NCBI RefSeq assembly: GCF_002196705.1
Contig: NZ_NADJ01000036.1
Coordinates: 1 to 64,000, forward strand
Reading direction: 5' to 3'
Origin: Desulfosporosinus sp. FKB
GTDB taxonomy: Bacteria > Bacillota > Desulfitobacteriia > Desulfitobacteriales > Desulfitobacteriaceae
DNA length: 64,000 bases
Positions 43,910 through 53,139 of the stretch are shown here, one piece after another. The notes below the pieces were generated by a model, which was not told where the DNA came from, did not search any database, and was given only the letters and a program-made list of their open reading frames with translations. A program made the position numbers and the translations under genes. Numbering within the stretch: position 1 is the first letter of the stretch; the number at the start of each line of letters is the position of its first letter.

Positions 43910-44644
43910 TTAAAGAGCTAGCTGTAAGATCTGTTCTTGTACATCATTCGTCAATACGCCCCCATGATAGCAAATAACGTTATCAATTTCAAACTGAGCT
44001 AGTTTCTTCACTGACTTATTCGCTTCATCCAAATCGTAAGTAGCTGAGGGATTGGGTCCCGATAATTGGCCACCATCGGCAGTTAAGGCATCTCCAGTCA
44101 CTAAGGTTTTACTTGCCTTATGATATAAGCAAATATGACCGGGAGTATGTCCCGGTGTATGGATGACCATAATTCCGCCACAATAGGGGAGCTCTTCACC
44201 ATCTTCAATAGTTCTATCGACCTTAGCTTTCGGCGGGTTGGAAAATGCAGCTTGAAGTCGTTTCCGTTGGTCTTCCGGCAACGTTTCAAAGAGTTTCGAT
44301 CGTTTTGCAGTTTCCGCTTTGATTAGGGGCTTATCACCTTGAATGTAAGGTTTTTCACCCTCATGCGCTAAAACTTCAACCTTTTGCTGTGCACAAGCCA
44401 AAATTTCCGGTAAACTGCCAATATGGTCAATATCTTGATGAGTTATGATCACTTTGTTCAAGCGCTCAAAGGAAACTCCTGTTTTTTCAATGGCCTCCTT
44501 AATTTGCGGTTCTAAACCAGGGAAACCGGCATCTACTAGAATTACAGAGTCTTTATCCCAAAACAGTGTTGGATAGATAGTTGTTTGACGCCCCATCAGA
44601 TTAACTGTCAGTTCAAGGGCCTCAAGGCCGTTCGCAATTTTCAA
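43910..44644 (-). CDS. MBL-fold metallo-hydrolase
   Basis: 244 aa, probably from TTG 44644, 9 bases after GGAGG (the in-frame TTG 44653 abuts that site). It has the metallo-beta-lactamase fold: zinc motif THQDIDHIGS (H-x-D-x-DH region), HTPGHTPGHICLY, and TGDALTADGG. The closest families include glyoxalase II-like hydrolases and lactonases; the substrate is unknown. Single gene, divergent from the protease gene. Confidence 0.85.
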   Translation of the reverse strand: MKIANGLEALELTVNLMGRQTTIYPTLFWDKDSVILVDAGFPGLEPQIKEAIEKTGVSFERLNKVIITHQDIDHIGSLPEILACAQQKVEVLAHEGEKPYIQGDKPLIKAETAKRSKLFETLPEDQRKRLQAAFSNPPKAKVDRTIEDGEELPYCGGIMVIHTPGHTPGHICLYHKASKTLVTGDALTADGGQLSGPNPSATYDLDEANKSVKKLAQFEIDNVICYHGGVLTNDVQEQILQLAL

Positions 44645-44722
44645 TTCTCTCAACCTCCATTGTTACCCTAATTGGATCTATAATAATAACATACAAGCGA
44701 AGTTGCAAGGTGGTAATAAAGA

Positions 44723-45967
44723 ATGATGACGATCAACAACAGCTCCCGCCGTATTTCTCAGGCTTGGTTCCTTCTTCTAAGTTTAACTGCGGTCTTTGCA
44801 TTTCTCTATTTCATTTCCGCACTCTTTCCCAAGCCAATCGATCCTTCCATAAGCAAGTATTTTTCTTTAGCTTTAGCAGAGAAGGCCAGAATATACAATT
44901 ACGCCCCCCGTATTGTTTATATCGTTCATTTGTGTTTCCAGATCGGTTTTTTAACCTGGCTGCTCTTTAGCGCCAGAGGGAAAATTTTCTTTCAGGGCGT
45001 CCGAAATCTGAGCCGAAATTATTGGGTAGTTTCCGTCCTTTCCATTCTGGCCATATGGCTTTTAAGCACTTTTATTTCCCTGCCTTTCTCCTATTATAGC
45101 GGATACTACTGGCAGAAAATCTGGGGTTTTAGTACCCAAAGTCAAGTCGCTTGGTGGGTTGATTATCTAAAAAATACGAGTATCGATCTTATTCTCTCTC
45201 TGGCGGGAGGGATTGTTTTCTTCCTGTTGGTCAATAGTCTATCCCGTTATTGGTGGTTAGTCGGCTCAGTGTTGTTCAGTCTTTGGCTCCTTGTAGAATA
45301 TTTCTTTTGGCCCATTGTCGTATCCCCAATTTTCAACCATTTTGAACCCATACCTAACTCGGCTGTTACTGCCATGGTTGACGAACTCGCACATAAGGCA
45401 GGGTTAAACGTTGGCTCTGTTCTCGAGATGGATGCCAGCAAACAAACAACCTTTGCCAACGCCTATTTTACCGGAGTAGGCAGTACGAAGCGAATCGTAA
45501 TTTATGATACTTTATTAAAAAACTATACCCTGCCCGAGATCAGGGCTGTTATTGCTCACGAAATGGGACATTGGCGTCATAACGATGTTGTCCACGGGCT
45601 CCTTTTAGGAATGGCAGGGGGGTTTATCGTTTTTGGTTTCTTGACCTTTCTCTTAAAACCATGGCTGCCGAAAAACTCCAATAAACCGCCAGAACTCTGG
45701 GCCGCTCTGCAACTTGCACTTATTCTCCTCCTCTTTGTAAGCAGTCCCATCCAAAGTGCCATCTCCAGAGAAATGGAACGAAATGCTGATTATTTCTCCT
45801 TAGAGCTTACCGGCAGCCTTCCAGTACAAATTGAACTCCAGGAAGATCTGGCGCGCAATAGTCTAGCTGATTTAGACCCCCCCGGCTTTATTGTCTGGTT
45901 TAGCTACGATCATCCACCGACCTTAACCAGAATCCATGACTTCGAACGAGAGTATCAGCCAAATTGA
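44723..45967 (+). CDS. M48-family zinc metalloprotease (Ste24/CAAX protease type)
   Basis: 414 aa with seven predicted membrane segments. The zinc motif is AHEMGHWRHND (HExxH), with a third ligand Glu in EMERNADYFSLEL. The N-terminal membrane part and the FNHFEPIPN and TTFANAYFTGVGSTKRIVIYDTLL segments are those of Ste24-like proteases rather than HtpX. It probably cleaves membrane proteins or peptides on the cytoplasmic side. No regulation visible. Confidence 0.9.
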   Translation: MMTINNSSRRISQAWFLLLSLTAVFAFLYFISALFPKPIDPSISKYFSLALAEKARIYNYAPRIVYIVHLCFQIGFLTWLLFSARGKIFFQGVRNLSRNYWVVSVLSILAIWLLSTFISLPFSYYSGYYWQKIWGFSTQSQVAWWVDYLKNTSIDLILSLAGGIVFFLLVNSLSRYWWLVGSVLFSLWLLVEYFFWPIVVSPIFNHFEPIPNSAVTAMVDELAHKAGLNVGSVLEMDASKQTTFANAYFTGVGSTKRIVIYDTLLKNYTLPEIRAVIAHEMGHWRHNDVVHGLLLGMAGGFIVFGFLTFLLKPWLPKNSNKPPELWAALQLALILLLFVSSPIQSAISREMERNADYFSLELTGSLPVQIELQEDLARNSLADLDPPGFIVWFSYDHPPTLTRIHDFEREYQPN

Positions 45968-46130
45968 TCGGAACATTTGAGGGACAAGCAGAATAGACTA
46001 TTTCATAATCGCCTCCTTACTCTTATGGATCCGAATGAAGGAGGACCAACATAACGGGAAGGTTGAGGCAAAAACTGAAAACGAAACTTTACTGTTTGGC
46101 TACCGAAGAATAAAATCCGAATATAAATAA

Positions 46131-46158
46131 AACGCGAAGAGCTTAAGCTCTCCGCGTT
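46131..46158 (-). terminator. Terminator after the LysM gene
   Basis: AACGCGAAGAGC pairs with GCTCTCCGCGTT around TTAA; the minus strand continues TTTTATTTAT. Confidence 0.88.
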
Positions 46159-46165
46159 GCAAAAA

Positions 46166-46309
46166 TTAATGAACTCTAATTCGTTGCCCAGGATAAATAT
46201 AATTCGGATTAGAAATCTGTGGATTTAAAGATATGAGTCTTCGCACACTAGTTCCGTGACAGTGAGCTATTTTATGCAAAGTATCGCCTCTGCGAACATA
46301 ATGATACAT
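46166..46309 (-). CDS. Single LysM-domain small protein
   Basis: 47 aa from ATG 46309, with GAGGAGGG 7 bases upstream. Practically the whole protein is one LysM domain (YVRRGDTLHKIAHCHGTSVRRLISLNPQISNPNYIYPGQRIRV). A longer frame to 46435 overlaps the upstream gene and is rejected. It has no signal peptide, so it is either cytoplasmic or released at sporulation; LysM usually binds peptidoglycan. Confidence 0.8.
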   Translation of the reverse strand: MYHYVRRGDTLHKIAHCHGTSVRRLISLNPQISNPNYIYPGQRIRVH

Positions 46310-46388
46310 TAAATATCCCTCCTCATTTTGACTACATCCCAAAATATTCCACGAGGAGTTTGTTCGGTGCTTGGGCAAAATAATTCTC

Positions 46389-47627
46389 TTAGCCCAACTC
46401 ATGAATAAATAATCCGCTCCTGAGTTTCGGTTCAAACCAGGTCGACTTCGGCGGCATTAATTGACCTGCGTCGGATACATTAAGCAATTCATTGATTGAG
46501 GTTGGGTACATAGCGAAGGCAACCTTCATGTCAGTGTTGACTCTTCGTTCAAGTTCCTTAAGACCTCTTATTCCGCCCACAAAATCGATTCTCTTGTCTG
46601 TTCTAATGTCTTTTATATTTAGAACCGGTGTTAACAAATAATTTTGCAGCAAAGAAACGTCAAGCCCCTCGACGGGGTCATTTGAACGAATCTCCTTCTT
46701 GGCGCTTAACTTATACCAGACTCCTTCCAAGTACATCCCGAATGTAGCCTTTTCCGTTGGCTTATAAGGTTCCTTACCGATAGTTTCGATTAAAAATGAT
46801 TGCTTCAGAGCACTGAGGAACTCTTCTTTCGTATAACCGTTCAGATCTTTGACCACACGATTGTAGTCCAAGATCATCAACTGGTCATGGGGAAACAGCA
46901 CTGAGAGAAAAAAATTAAACTCCTCTTCTCCGGTATAATCAGGATTGGCCTCTCTGCGTTTTAGTCCGACTTTTACCGCGGAAGCCGTTCGATGATGACC
47001 ATCCGCGATATAGACACTTTCGGTCTTCCTAAATTCTCTTTCGATCTTTTCGATATCAGTCTCGTTAGCAATTTTCCAAACTGTATGCCTAATTCGGTCA
47101 GGAGCGATAAAATCATATAATGGCTTTTCCCTTTTTATTTTTCCTACAATATCATCAATGGTTTTTTGTGAACGATACGCTAAAAATATTGGACCAGTTT
47201 GAGCATTGCAACTATCCACATGATTGATGCGGTCGATTTCTTTCTCTTCCCGTGTTTTCTCATGCTTTTTGATAACGTTATTCAGATAGTCGTCAATCGA
47301 GGCGCATCCGACAAGGCCCGCCTGGGAACGGCCGTTCATCGTTAACTCGTAGATATAGTAACAGTTCTTGCCATCCTTTACGAAGATACCTTCGCTGATC
47401 ATTTCTTGGAGGAGGTCTCTCGCTTTCTCATACACTTTTCCCTCATAGGGATTAACGTCCTTGGCAAATTGAGTTTCAGCTCGGTCAATCTTCAAAAAGG
47501 AGAATGGTTCTTTTAAGACTTCGGCCTGAGCTTCTTCACGGTTATAGACGTCATACGGCAGCGCAGCAACTCTGTTTGCAATATCTTCTCGAGGTCTTAC
47601 AGCTTTAAATGGTCTGATCACAGGCAA
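46389..47627 (-). CDS. DUF1015 family protein
   Basis: 412 aa starting at TTG with GGGAGGG upstream. The family hallmarks are RPFKAVRP at the start, LPYDVYNREEA, FLKIDRAE and IADGHHRTASAVKVG. The biochemical role is unknown to me. It follows serC and serA on the same strand, a neighbourhood often seen for this family in Firmicutes, which suggests a link to serine metabolism. Confidence 0.85.
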   Translation of the reverse strand: MPVIRPFKAVRPREDIANRVAALPYDVYNREEAQAEVLKEPFSFLKIDRAETQFAKDVNPYEGKVYEKARDLLQEMISEGIFVKDGKNCYYIYELTMNGRSQAGLVGCASIDDYLNNVIKKHEKTREEKEIDRINHVDSCNAQTGPIFLAYRSQKTIDDIVGKIKREKPLYDFIAPDRIRHTVWKIANETDIEKIEREFRKTESVYIADGHHRTASAVKVGLKRREANPDYTGEEEFNFFLSVLFPHDQLMILDYNRVVKDLNGYTKEEFLSALKQSFLIETIGKEPYKPTEKATFGMYLEGVWYKLSAKKEIRSNDPVEGLDVSLLQNYLLTPVLNIKDIRTDKRIDFVGGIRGLKELERRVNTDMKVAFAMYPTSINELLNVSDAGQLMPPKSTWFEPKLRSGLFIHELG

Positions 47628-47788
47628 AGTACGTTCCCTCCATTCCCATAACTATTTGTTCGTTATACAGTTTACGGTTTGAGACTCCCGTCTTCTATAG
47701 CTGGTGAGATTAATTACCACTCCCAAATTATTGCCGAACTCTTGTTTCAAACATGTTCCTGTTCTTAACGAAGTGTAGGTGGGGAGGT

Positions 47789-48952
47789 TTACTTAATGAC
47801 CCTGATTCTTAAAACCCCATCAATTTCTTCGATTCTCTTGATAATGTCAGGGGTCGAAGGTGGTTCGATATCGAGCAGGGTATATGCCCACTGTCCCTTA
47901 CTCCTATTCATCATGTCCGAAATATTAATATTTTCTTTAGCAAACGCTGCGGTAAATTGGCTTAACATGTTGGGTACGTTACGATGATGAATGGCAATAC
48001 GCTCTGCCTGAGTACAAACCCCCATGTCACAATTGGGGAAGTTGACGGAATTTTTGATATTCCCATTTTCCAGATAGTCCATTAATTGGACAACTGCCAT
48101 GACGGCACAGTTATCTTCTGATTCGTTCGTTGAAGCCCCTAAGTGAGGAATTGCAATAACGCCTTCATGTCCAACCACTTTAGGATTGGGAAAATCCGTC
48201 ACGTACTTGCCAACTTTGCCGGAATTTAAAGCTTCAATCATGTCATCATCATTCACCAAAGTGTCTCGGGAGAAGTTAAGAAGTTTAACTCCATCCTTCA
48301 TAAGGGCGAAGGCGTCTTGATTGAACATGCCCTTGGTCGTATCGGTTAAGGGTACATGAACCGTAATGAAATCACACTCACGATAGATCTCTTCCAATGA
48401 TTTGCTTGGTTTAATATATTTCGAAAGCTTCCAGGCAGAGCCAACAGAAATAAAGGGATCATAGCCGTAGACCTCCATCTCCAGTTTAATGGCCACATTG
48501 GCAGCCAAAACTCCGATGGCGCCCAGTCCGATTACGCCAAGTTTTTTACCTTTAATTTCGGTTCCTACAAACTTAGCTTTATTTTTTTCGACAAGCTTAG
48601 CAACATCCGGCTCCTCCTTAACGGAAGTCACCCAGTTTACTCCCCCCAGGATGTCACGGGAAGCAAGAATCAATGAAGCGATTAAAATCTCTTTGACTCC
48701 ATTTGCATTTGCACCCGGTGTGTTAAAGACGACAATTCCTTTTTCAGCACATTTGTCGAGAGGGATATTATTAACTCCGGCTCCTGCTCTAGCTATAGCC
48801 TTTAAAGAATTCGGCAGTTCTATTTCATGAAGATTCGCGCTCCTGACAAGTGCCGCATCGGCATTATTCAGGCTCTCAACCATCTCATAATTATCCGTGA
48901 GTAAATCCAAGCCCACATTGGCTATATTGTTAAATCGGTTGATCTTAAACAT
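47789..48952 (-). CDS. serA: D-3-phosphoglycerate dehydrogenase
   Basis: 387 aa, first committed step of serine synthesis (3-phosphoglycerate to 3-phosphohydroxypyruvate with NAD). The NAD-binding motif is GKKLGVIGLGAIGVLAANVA. Catalytic residues lie in NFSRDTLVND (Arg), NPKVVGHEGVIAIPHLGAST (Glu/His). A C-terminal ACT domain starts near HHRNVPNMLSQFT and probably binds serine. It is 68 bases downstream of serC, in the same T-box-controlled unit. Confidence 0.93.
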   Translation of the reverse strand: MFKINRFNNIANVGLDLLTDNYEMVESLNNADAALVRSANLHEIELPNSLKAIARAGAGVNNIPLDKCAEKGIVVFNTPGANANGVKEILIASLILASRDILGGVNWVTSVKEEPDVAKLVEKNKAKFVGTEIKGKKLGVIGLGAIGVLAANVAIKLEMEVYGYDPFISVGSAWKLSKYIKPSKSLEEIYRECDFITVHVPLTDTTKGMFNQDAFALMKDGVKLLNFSRDTLVNDDDMIEALNSGKVGKYVTDFPNPKVVGHEGVIAIPHLGASTNESEDNCAVMAVVQLMDYLENGNIKNSVNFPNCDMGVCTQAERIAIHHRNVPNMLSQFTAAFAKENINISDMMNRSKGQWAYTLLDIEPPSTPDIIKRIEEIDGVLRIRVIK

Positions 48953-49020
48953 TGTTTCATCTACTCCTTCTTAAATCTACTTGTTATTTGACCACTTGTT
49001 ATGAAATCTGCTTTTATTCA

Positions 49021-50109
49021 CTAAAGCGGCTTGTTTTCGTCCTCAAATTTTTTCATAAATTCCACCAGACTTCTAACACCTTCAATTGGCATAGCATTAT
49101 AAATACTCGCTCTCATCCCGCCAACAGTTCTATGCCCTTTTAAGTTTTCAAAGCCGGCTGCCTTTGATTCTTTGATAAATTTAGCATCAAGTTCCTCCGA
49201 ACCCGTAACAAAGGGCACATTCATGAGCGAACGATCCTTCTTGACAACAGTTCCCTTAAACAGTTTGCTTGAATCAAGGTAGTCATATAAGATCGCTGCC
49301 TTCTCCTCATTTCGTTTCTTCATGGCCTCAAGACCGCCTAATTTCTGAACCCACTTAAATACTTTGCCGCAAATATAGATACCGTAGGCAGGAGGGGTAT
49401 TATATAGAGATTTATTATCGGCATGAGTCTTATATTTTAACATTGTCGGCGTACCAGGCAAGACGTCATCGGTAATCAAGTCTTCGCGAATAATAACCAC
49501 CACAACTCCCGCAGGGCCAATATTTTTCTGAACTCCGGCAAAAATAATGCCGTATTTTGTGACGTCGACTGGTTCTGAAAGAATATCCGAGGACATATCC
49601 GCAACTAAGATTTTGCCGCCTGTTTCTGGTAACCGATTATATTTCGTTCCATAAATTGTATTGTTATGGCAAATATACACATAATCGGCATCATCGGATA
49701 TTGTTAAGTTCGTTAGATCAGGTATATAGGAAAACATCTTATCCTCAGAAGAAGCGATGACATTGATTTTGCCATATATTTTCCCTTCGGCGATAGCCTT
49801 TTTAGCCCATTGTCCGGTATTAATATGATCTGCAACTCTATTCTTCATCAAGTTCATCGGAATCATGGCGAATTGTTGAGATGCTCCGCCTTGGAGGAAC
49901 AATACCTTGTAATTCCCTGGAATGTCCATCAAATCTCTTAATGTTTTCTCAGCATCGCTGATTATTCCTTCAAAGGCTTTTGAACGATGACTCATCTCCA
50001 TAACGGACATACCCGTACCGTTATAATCCAACATCTCTTCTGCTGCTTCTTTCAACACCTCTTCCGGTAATACGGCCGGACCTGCTGAAAAGTTGTATAC
50101 TCTTGCCAT
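49021..50109 (-). CDS. serC: Phosphoserine aminotransferase
   Basis: 362 aa, class V PLP aminotransferase that makes phosphoserine. It begins YNFSAGPAVLPEEVL, the family hallmark. The PLP Lys is in GIIFAGVQKNIGPAG, and other conserved parts are LFLQGGASQQF and GHRTVGGMRASIYNAMP. AAAGGAGG precedes ATG. It is the first gene after the serine T-box leader. Confidence 0.95.
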   Translation of the reverse strand: MARVYNFSAGPAVLPEEVLKEAAEEMLDYNGTGMSVMEMSHRSKAFEGIISDAEKTLRDLMDIPGNYKVLFLQGGASQQFAMIPMNLMKNRVADHINTGQWAKKAIAEGKIYGKINVIASSEDKMFSYIPDLTNLTISDDADYVYICHNNTIYGTKYNRLPETGGKILVADMSSDILSEPVDVTKYGIIFAGVQKNIGPAGVVVVIIREDLITDDVLPGTPTMLKYKTHADNKSLYNTPPAYGIYICGKVFKWVQKLGGLEAMKKRNEEKAAILYDYLDSSKLFKGTVVKKDRSLMNVPFVTGSEELDAKFIKESKAAGFENLKGHRTVGGMRASIYNAMPIEGVRSLVEFMKKFEDENKPL

Positions 50110-50263
50110 GAAAAATAATCCTCCTTTTGTTCTATCCTAAAATTTTAACGCGCTCACTATATCTCACTATTTCTTGCTATCTATCACTATCTCATGTTAA
50201 CAATTTACACAACTCCCCTTTTTTTAAATATTTTAATCAAATTGTAATATATTGGATGTGCAG

Positions 50264-50614
50264 AAAAAAACAAAACCCGCCCCATCATTGGGGCGGGAAT
50301 TCCGCGGTGCCACCCAAGTTCAAGCCAGTTAAGAGCACAGGAAAAAAACGCTTTGAACGCAAACAAACCTCTCATCCCAAATAGGGACGAGAGGTTATTC
50401 CCGCGTTGCCACCCATGTTGCCAATAACGGCCAACTTTTGTCCGCGCTATCGGGCGGAACCCGTCACAATTCATCATTGGCCACTCCGGGATGGAATCCT
50501 TAGACTAAGCAGACTGACTTGCACCGACCGCCAGCTCTCTAAACGACTTAAGCCTGGGACTTCCCTTCATCGTGTTCAAGCATATTTTCGAAGGTTTTAT
50601 TGGTGTTGATTTTA
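50264..50614 (-). ncRNA. Serine T-box leader with two antiterminator/terminator modules
   Basis: The leader of serC-serA. The Stem I region has AGAGAGCTGG and GGTGCAAG, and a specifier TCC (Ser) at 50493-50495 followed by ATCCCGGAG. The first T-box sequence, TGGGTGGCAACGCGG (50401-50415), is followed by a terminator, CCTCTCGTCCC/GGGATGAGAGG (50368-50394) with TTTGTTT. A second T-box, TGGGTGGCACCGCGG (50302-50316), is followed by a second terminator, CCCGCCCC/GGGGCGGG (50276-50297) with a 12-base T-rich run. Uncharged tRNA-Ser would let transcription through. No second Stem I fits in the roughly 45 bases between the modules. Confidence 0.92.
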
Positions 50615-50637
50615 ATCCATTTCAGTCTTCCTGTCAA
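50609..50637 (-). promoter_or_regulatory. Promoter of the serC T-box leader
   Basis: TTGACA (50632-50637), 17-base spacer, TAAAAT (50609-50614). Transcription would start about 6-8 bases further, right before the T-box Stem I. Confidence 0.88.
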
Positions 50638-50686
50638 TATCTTTTCTGGATTTAAATCAAATTTCATTATGACGAATTTCTAATAC

Positions 50687-50995
50687 CTAGCAAAGATTCC
50701 ATCCTTCGACGACCAATTTCTCTCTGTGGAAAAAGCGAGTCAAATCAACCATAAGATTCATATTGCTCAAATGCGAGGGCACATTGAGCTTAATCCCTTG
50801 AACTTCCAAAGCCGTATAGGAACCTTCAGGAATCTTTAACCCCTTTCTCACCTTGAGCTCACCCACGTACACTGGGGGGGGCTCAGAAATCTGGAGGCAA
50901 CATCCGTTAACGATTATTGGCATATCCACAGAAATCGTCTTAACCTCTCTTCTCTCAAGAAAAGCTAAAGCCTCAGGAGAGATTGTCCACATCAT
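50687..50995 (-). CDS. CC/Se-motif family small protein (Cys version)
   Basis: 102 aa from ATG 50995, with GGAGG 6 bases upstream; the ATG 18 bases earlier precedes that site. The double Cys (residues 32-33, in NGCCLQISEPPPV) and the end EKLVVEGWNL match my recollection of a family in which the second Cys is Sec in some members. Its function is unknown. It is followed by the serC leader and preceded by the CstA gene on the same strand. Confidence 0.6.
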   Translation of the reverse strand: MMWTISPEALAFLERREVKTISVDMPIIVNGCCLQISEPPPVYVGELKVRKGLKIPEGSYTALEVQGIKLNVPSHLSNMNLMVDLTRFFHREKLVVEGWNLC

Positions 50996-51079
50996 CTGCC
51001 ACCTCCAAAACATCTTGGTTCATATCATCCATTGGTACAAAGGACATTGATTACTGCAAAGCAACAAAGTAAATCATGC

Positions 51080-52900
51080 TTATTTTGCTGCCAGATCTTT
51101 AAGAATTTCTTGATGACGGGCTTTTTGAATCTCAAGAGTTTTCTTATCTTTGATAAGGGCAGTCCATTTAACAAAAGCGTCAACAACGATGATCAAGGCT
51201 AAAATTGCCATAACGACGGAGAGAATCACATTTAAGACCATGTGTTGGGGCAGATAAACCTTTGTAACATTAAAGTAAGACGCGTCCAAGGTGGTTATGA
51301 AGAGAAAAACAAATGGGATAAAGGTGGTAAGTGCATAGGAGATTCTGCCAGTGCTCTTTAAAATAATCGAAGTACCGACCACCATGGCTAAAGAAGCGAG
51401 CAGTTGGTTCGAAACTCCAAAGAGCGGCCAAACCGTAGAAATATTCCCTCCATACAAGAGATAGCCCCAAGCGAAAGAGACGAGAGCTGCACTGATGACT
51501 GCACCCGGCCACCAGTTAATTTTTTTGAACGGCTTAATCACAACACCGATCATATCTTGAACAACATAGCGAGCTGCTCTTGTTCCGGCATCAACTGCAG
51601 TGAGGATAAATACGGCTTCAAACATAATAGCGAATTGATACCAGTAGGCAACTAAATGGCTTAAGCCAGGTATGCTGCTAAACACATATGACATTCCAAC
51701 AGCTAAAGAAACTGATCCGCCGGGACGGCCTGCAACATTCAGCCCAATAAGTTTGGAGAGCATGGGCAATTTGTCTACATGCATGCCGAGATGAGCGAAG
51801 ACCGCCGGTGCGGTATTAATTGCGAAGTAATCTCCAACCGGAAGCACGGAAGCGGCGATCATAGCCATGATGGCGACAAAGGATTCCATGAGCATCGCCC
51901 CAAAACCTATGATCTTGATATCCTTTTCACTTTCCAGCATTTTTGGAGTCGTTCCGGCGGCAATTAAACTATGGAAACCGGACATGGCTCCACAAGCAAT
52001 TGTGATGAATACAAAGGGCCAGACTTTACCTGCAATAATTGGACCTCCGCCGTTGATAAACTTTGTTACAGGCGGCATTTGCAGTACGGGATTGACAAAT
52101 ATGATCCCCAGAGCCAAGGCACCGATTGTTCCGATCTTGAGGTAAGAGCTTAAATAATCACGCGGCGCCAGAAGCAGCCAAACAGGCAGAGCCGCAGCAA
52201 CAAAAGCATAGACAGGGAGAGCGATTTCAATAGCATGAGCACTGTAATTAAAGTAGGGAGCCAAAGCTGAACTCTTTATCATAGGCCCCAGAGCAACTGC
52301 CAAGAGAATAAGCGCAACTCCGATTACAGATGCCTCACCCAATTTACCCGGACGCAGGTAACGCATATAAATCCCAATAAAGATGGCGATGGGAATCGTC
52401 ATGCCTACTGTGAAGGCCCCCCAGGGGTTAGTATTTAACGAACTAACAATAACAATTGACAAGCCAGCCATCGTAATAATCAGGATGAATAATACCGCTA
52501 ATGATGCCGCAGCTCCTGTAACAGGTCCTATTTCCTTTTTAGCAATCTGGGGAAGAGATTGTCCATCGTGACGCACTGAAGCAAACAGCACCACCATATC
52601 ATGAACTGCTCCTCCCAGGACTCCTCCAATAAGAATCCACAAGGTACCTGGCAGGTATCCGAATTGAGCCGCCAAAACCGGTCCTACCAAGGGTCCCGCA
52701 GCAGCAATTGCCGCAAAGTGATGGCCAAATGCGACCCAGCGATTCGTCGGAACAAAGTCATGACCATCTTCCAGACGTTTAGCCGGTGTAGCTATCCGAG
52801 GATCAATGGCCAGTACTTTAGTGGCCATAAACGTACCATAGAGGCGGTAGCCAATCAGTAAGATACAGGCGGCAGCAATGACGAGATAAATCGCATGCAT
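51080..52900 (-). CDS. cstA: CstA-family transporter (pyruvate/peptide type)
   Basis: 606 aa with about 16 membrane helices. It has the CstA hallmarks RWVAFGHHFAAIAAAGPLVGP near the start, the AQFGYLPGTLWILIGGVLGGAVHDM loop, MSGFHSLIAAGTTPK and FGVSNQLLA. CstA and BtsT/YjiY homologues take up pyruvate or peptides. A LytS/LytTR two-component pair lies upstream on the same strand, the same neighbourhood logic as BtsS/BtsR with BtsT. AAGGAAGG precedes ATG. Confidence 0.93.
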   Translation of the reverse strand: MHAIYLVIAAACILLIGYRLYGTFMATKVLAIDPRIATPAKRLEDGHDFVPTNRWVAFGHHFAAIAAAGPLVGPVLAAQFGYLPGTLWILIGGVLGGAVHDMVVLFASVRHDGQSLPQIAKKEIGPVTGAAASLAVLFILIITMAGLSIVIVSSLNTNPWGAFTVGMTIPIAIFIGIYMRYLRPGKLGEASVIGVALILLAVALGPMIKSSALAPYFNYSAHAIEIALPVYAFVAAALPVWLLLAPRDYLSSYLKIGTIGALALGIIFVNPVLQMPPVTKFINGGGPIIAGKVWPFVFITIACGAMSGFHSLIAAGTTPKMLESEKDIKIIGFGAMLMESFVAIMAMIAASVLPVGDYFAINTAPAVFAHLGMHVDKLPMLSKLIGLNVAGRPGGSVSLAVGMSYVFSSIPGLSHLVAYWYQFAIMFEAVFILTAVDAGTRAARYVVQDMIGVVIKPFKKINWWPGAVISAALVSFAWGYLLYGGNISTVWPLFGVSNQLLASLAMVVGTSIILKSTGRISYALTTFIPFVFLFITTLDASYFNVTKVYLPQHMVLNVILSVVMAILALIIVVDAFVKWTALIKDKKTLEIQKARHQEILKDLAAK

Positions 52901-53071
52901 ACTTAAATCCTTCCTTTCTAAATTCTTATAAAATAAAAAATTGGGAATTTTGAGTAACTATTAGTACCAATTTTAATTATTGTGATATCTAAGAGAACAT
53001 TCACAGCGGCCACTGTGCTTTTATCATATCAGACTTATTTAATAATCGGAGGAATTTTTGAACAAGACGTA

Positions 53072-53102
53072 AAAAAACGCACCTAAGAGGCACGTTTTTT
53101 TC
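53072..53102. terminator. Terminator of the LytTR regulator gene
   Basis: AAAAACG and CGTTTTT close a stem with an inner CCT/AGG pair and a two-base mismatch loop. T-rich tails exist on both strands. It separates the two-component genes from cstA. Confidence 0.7.
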
Positions 53103-53139
53103 GATAAGATTCAAAATCACTTTAATCAATGGTCATCTG

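Noticed and set aside
46310-46435. Longer start for the LysM protein
   Set aside because: It overlaps the DUF1015 gene, and ATG 46309 has a strong ribosome site.
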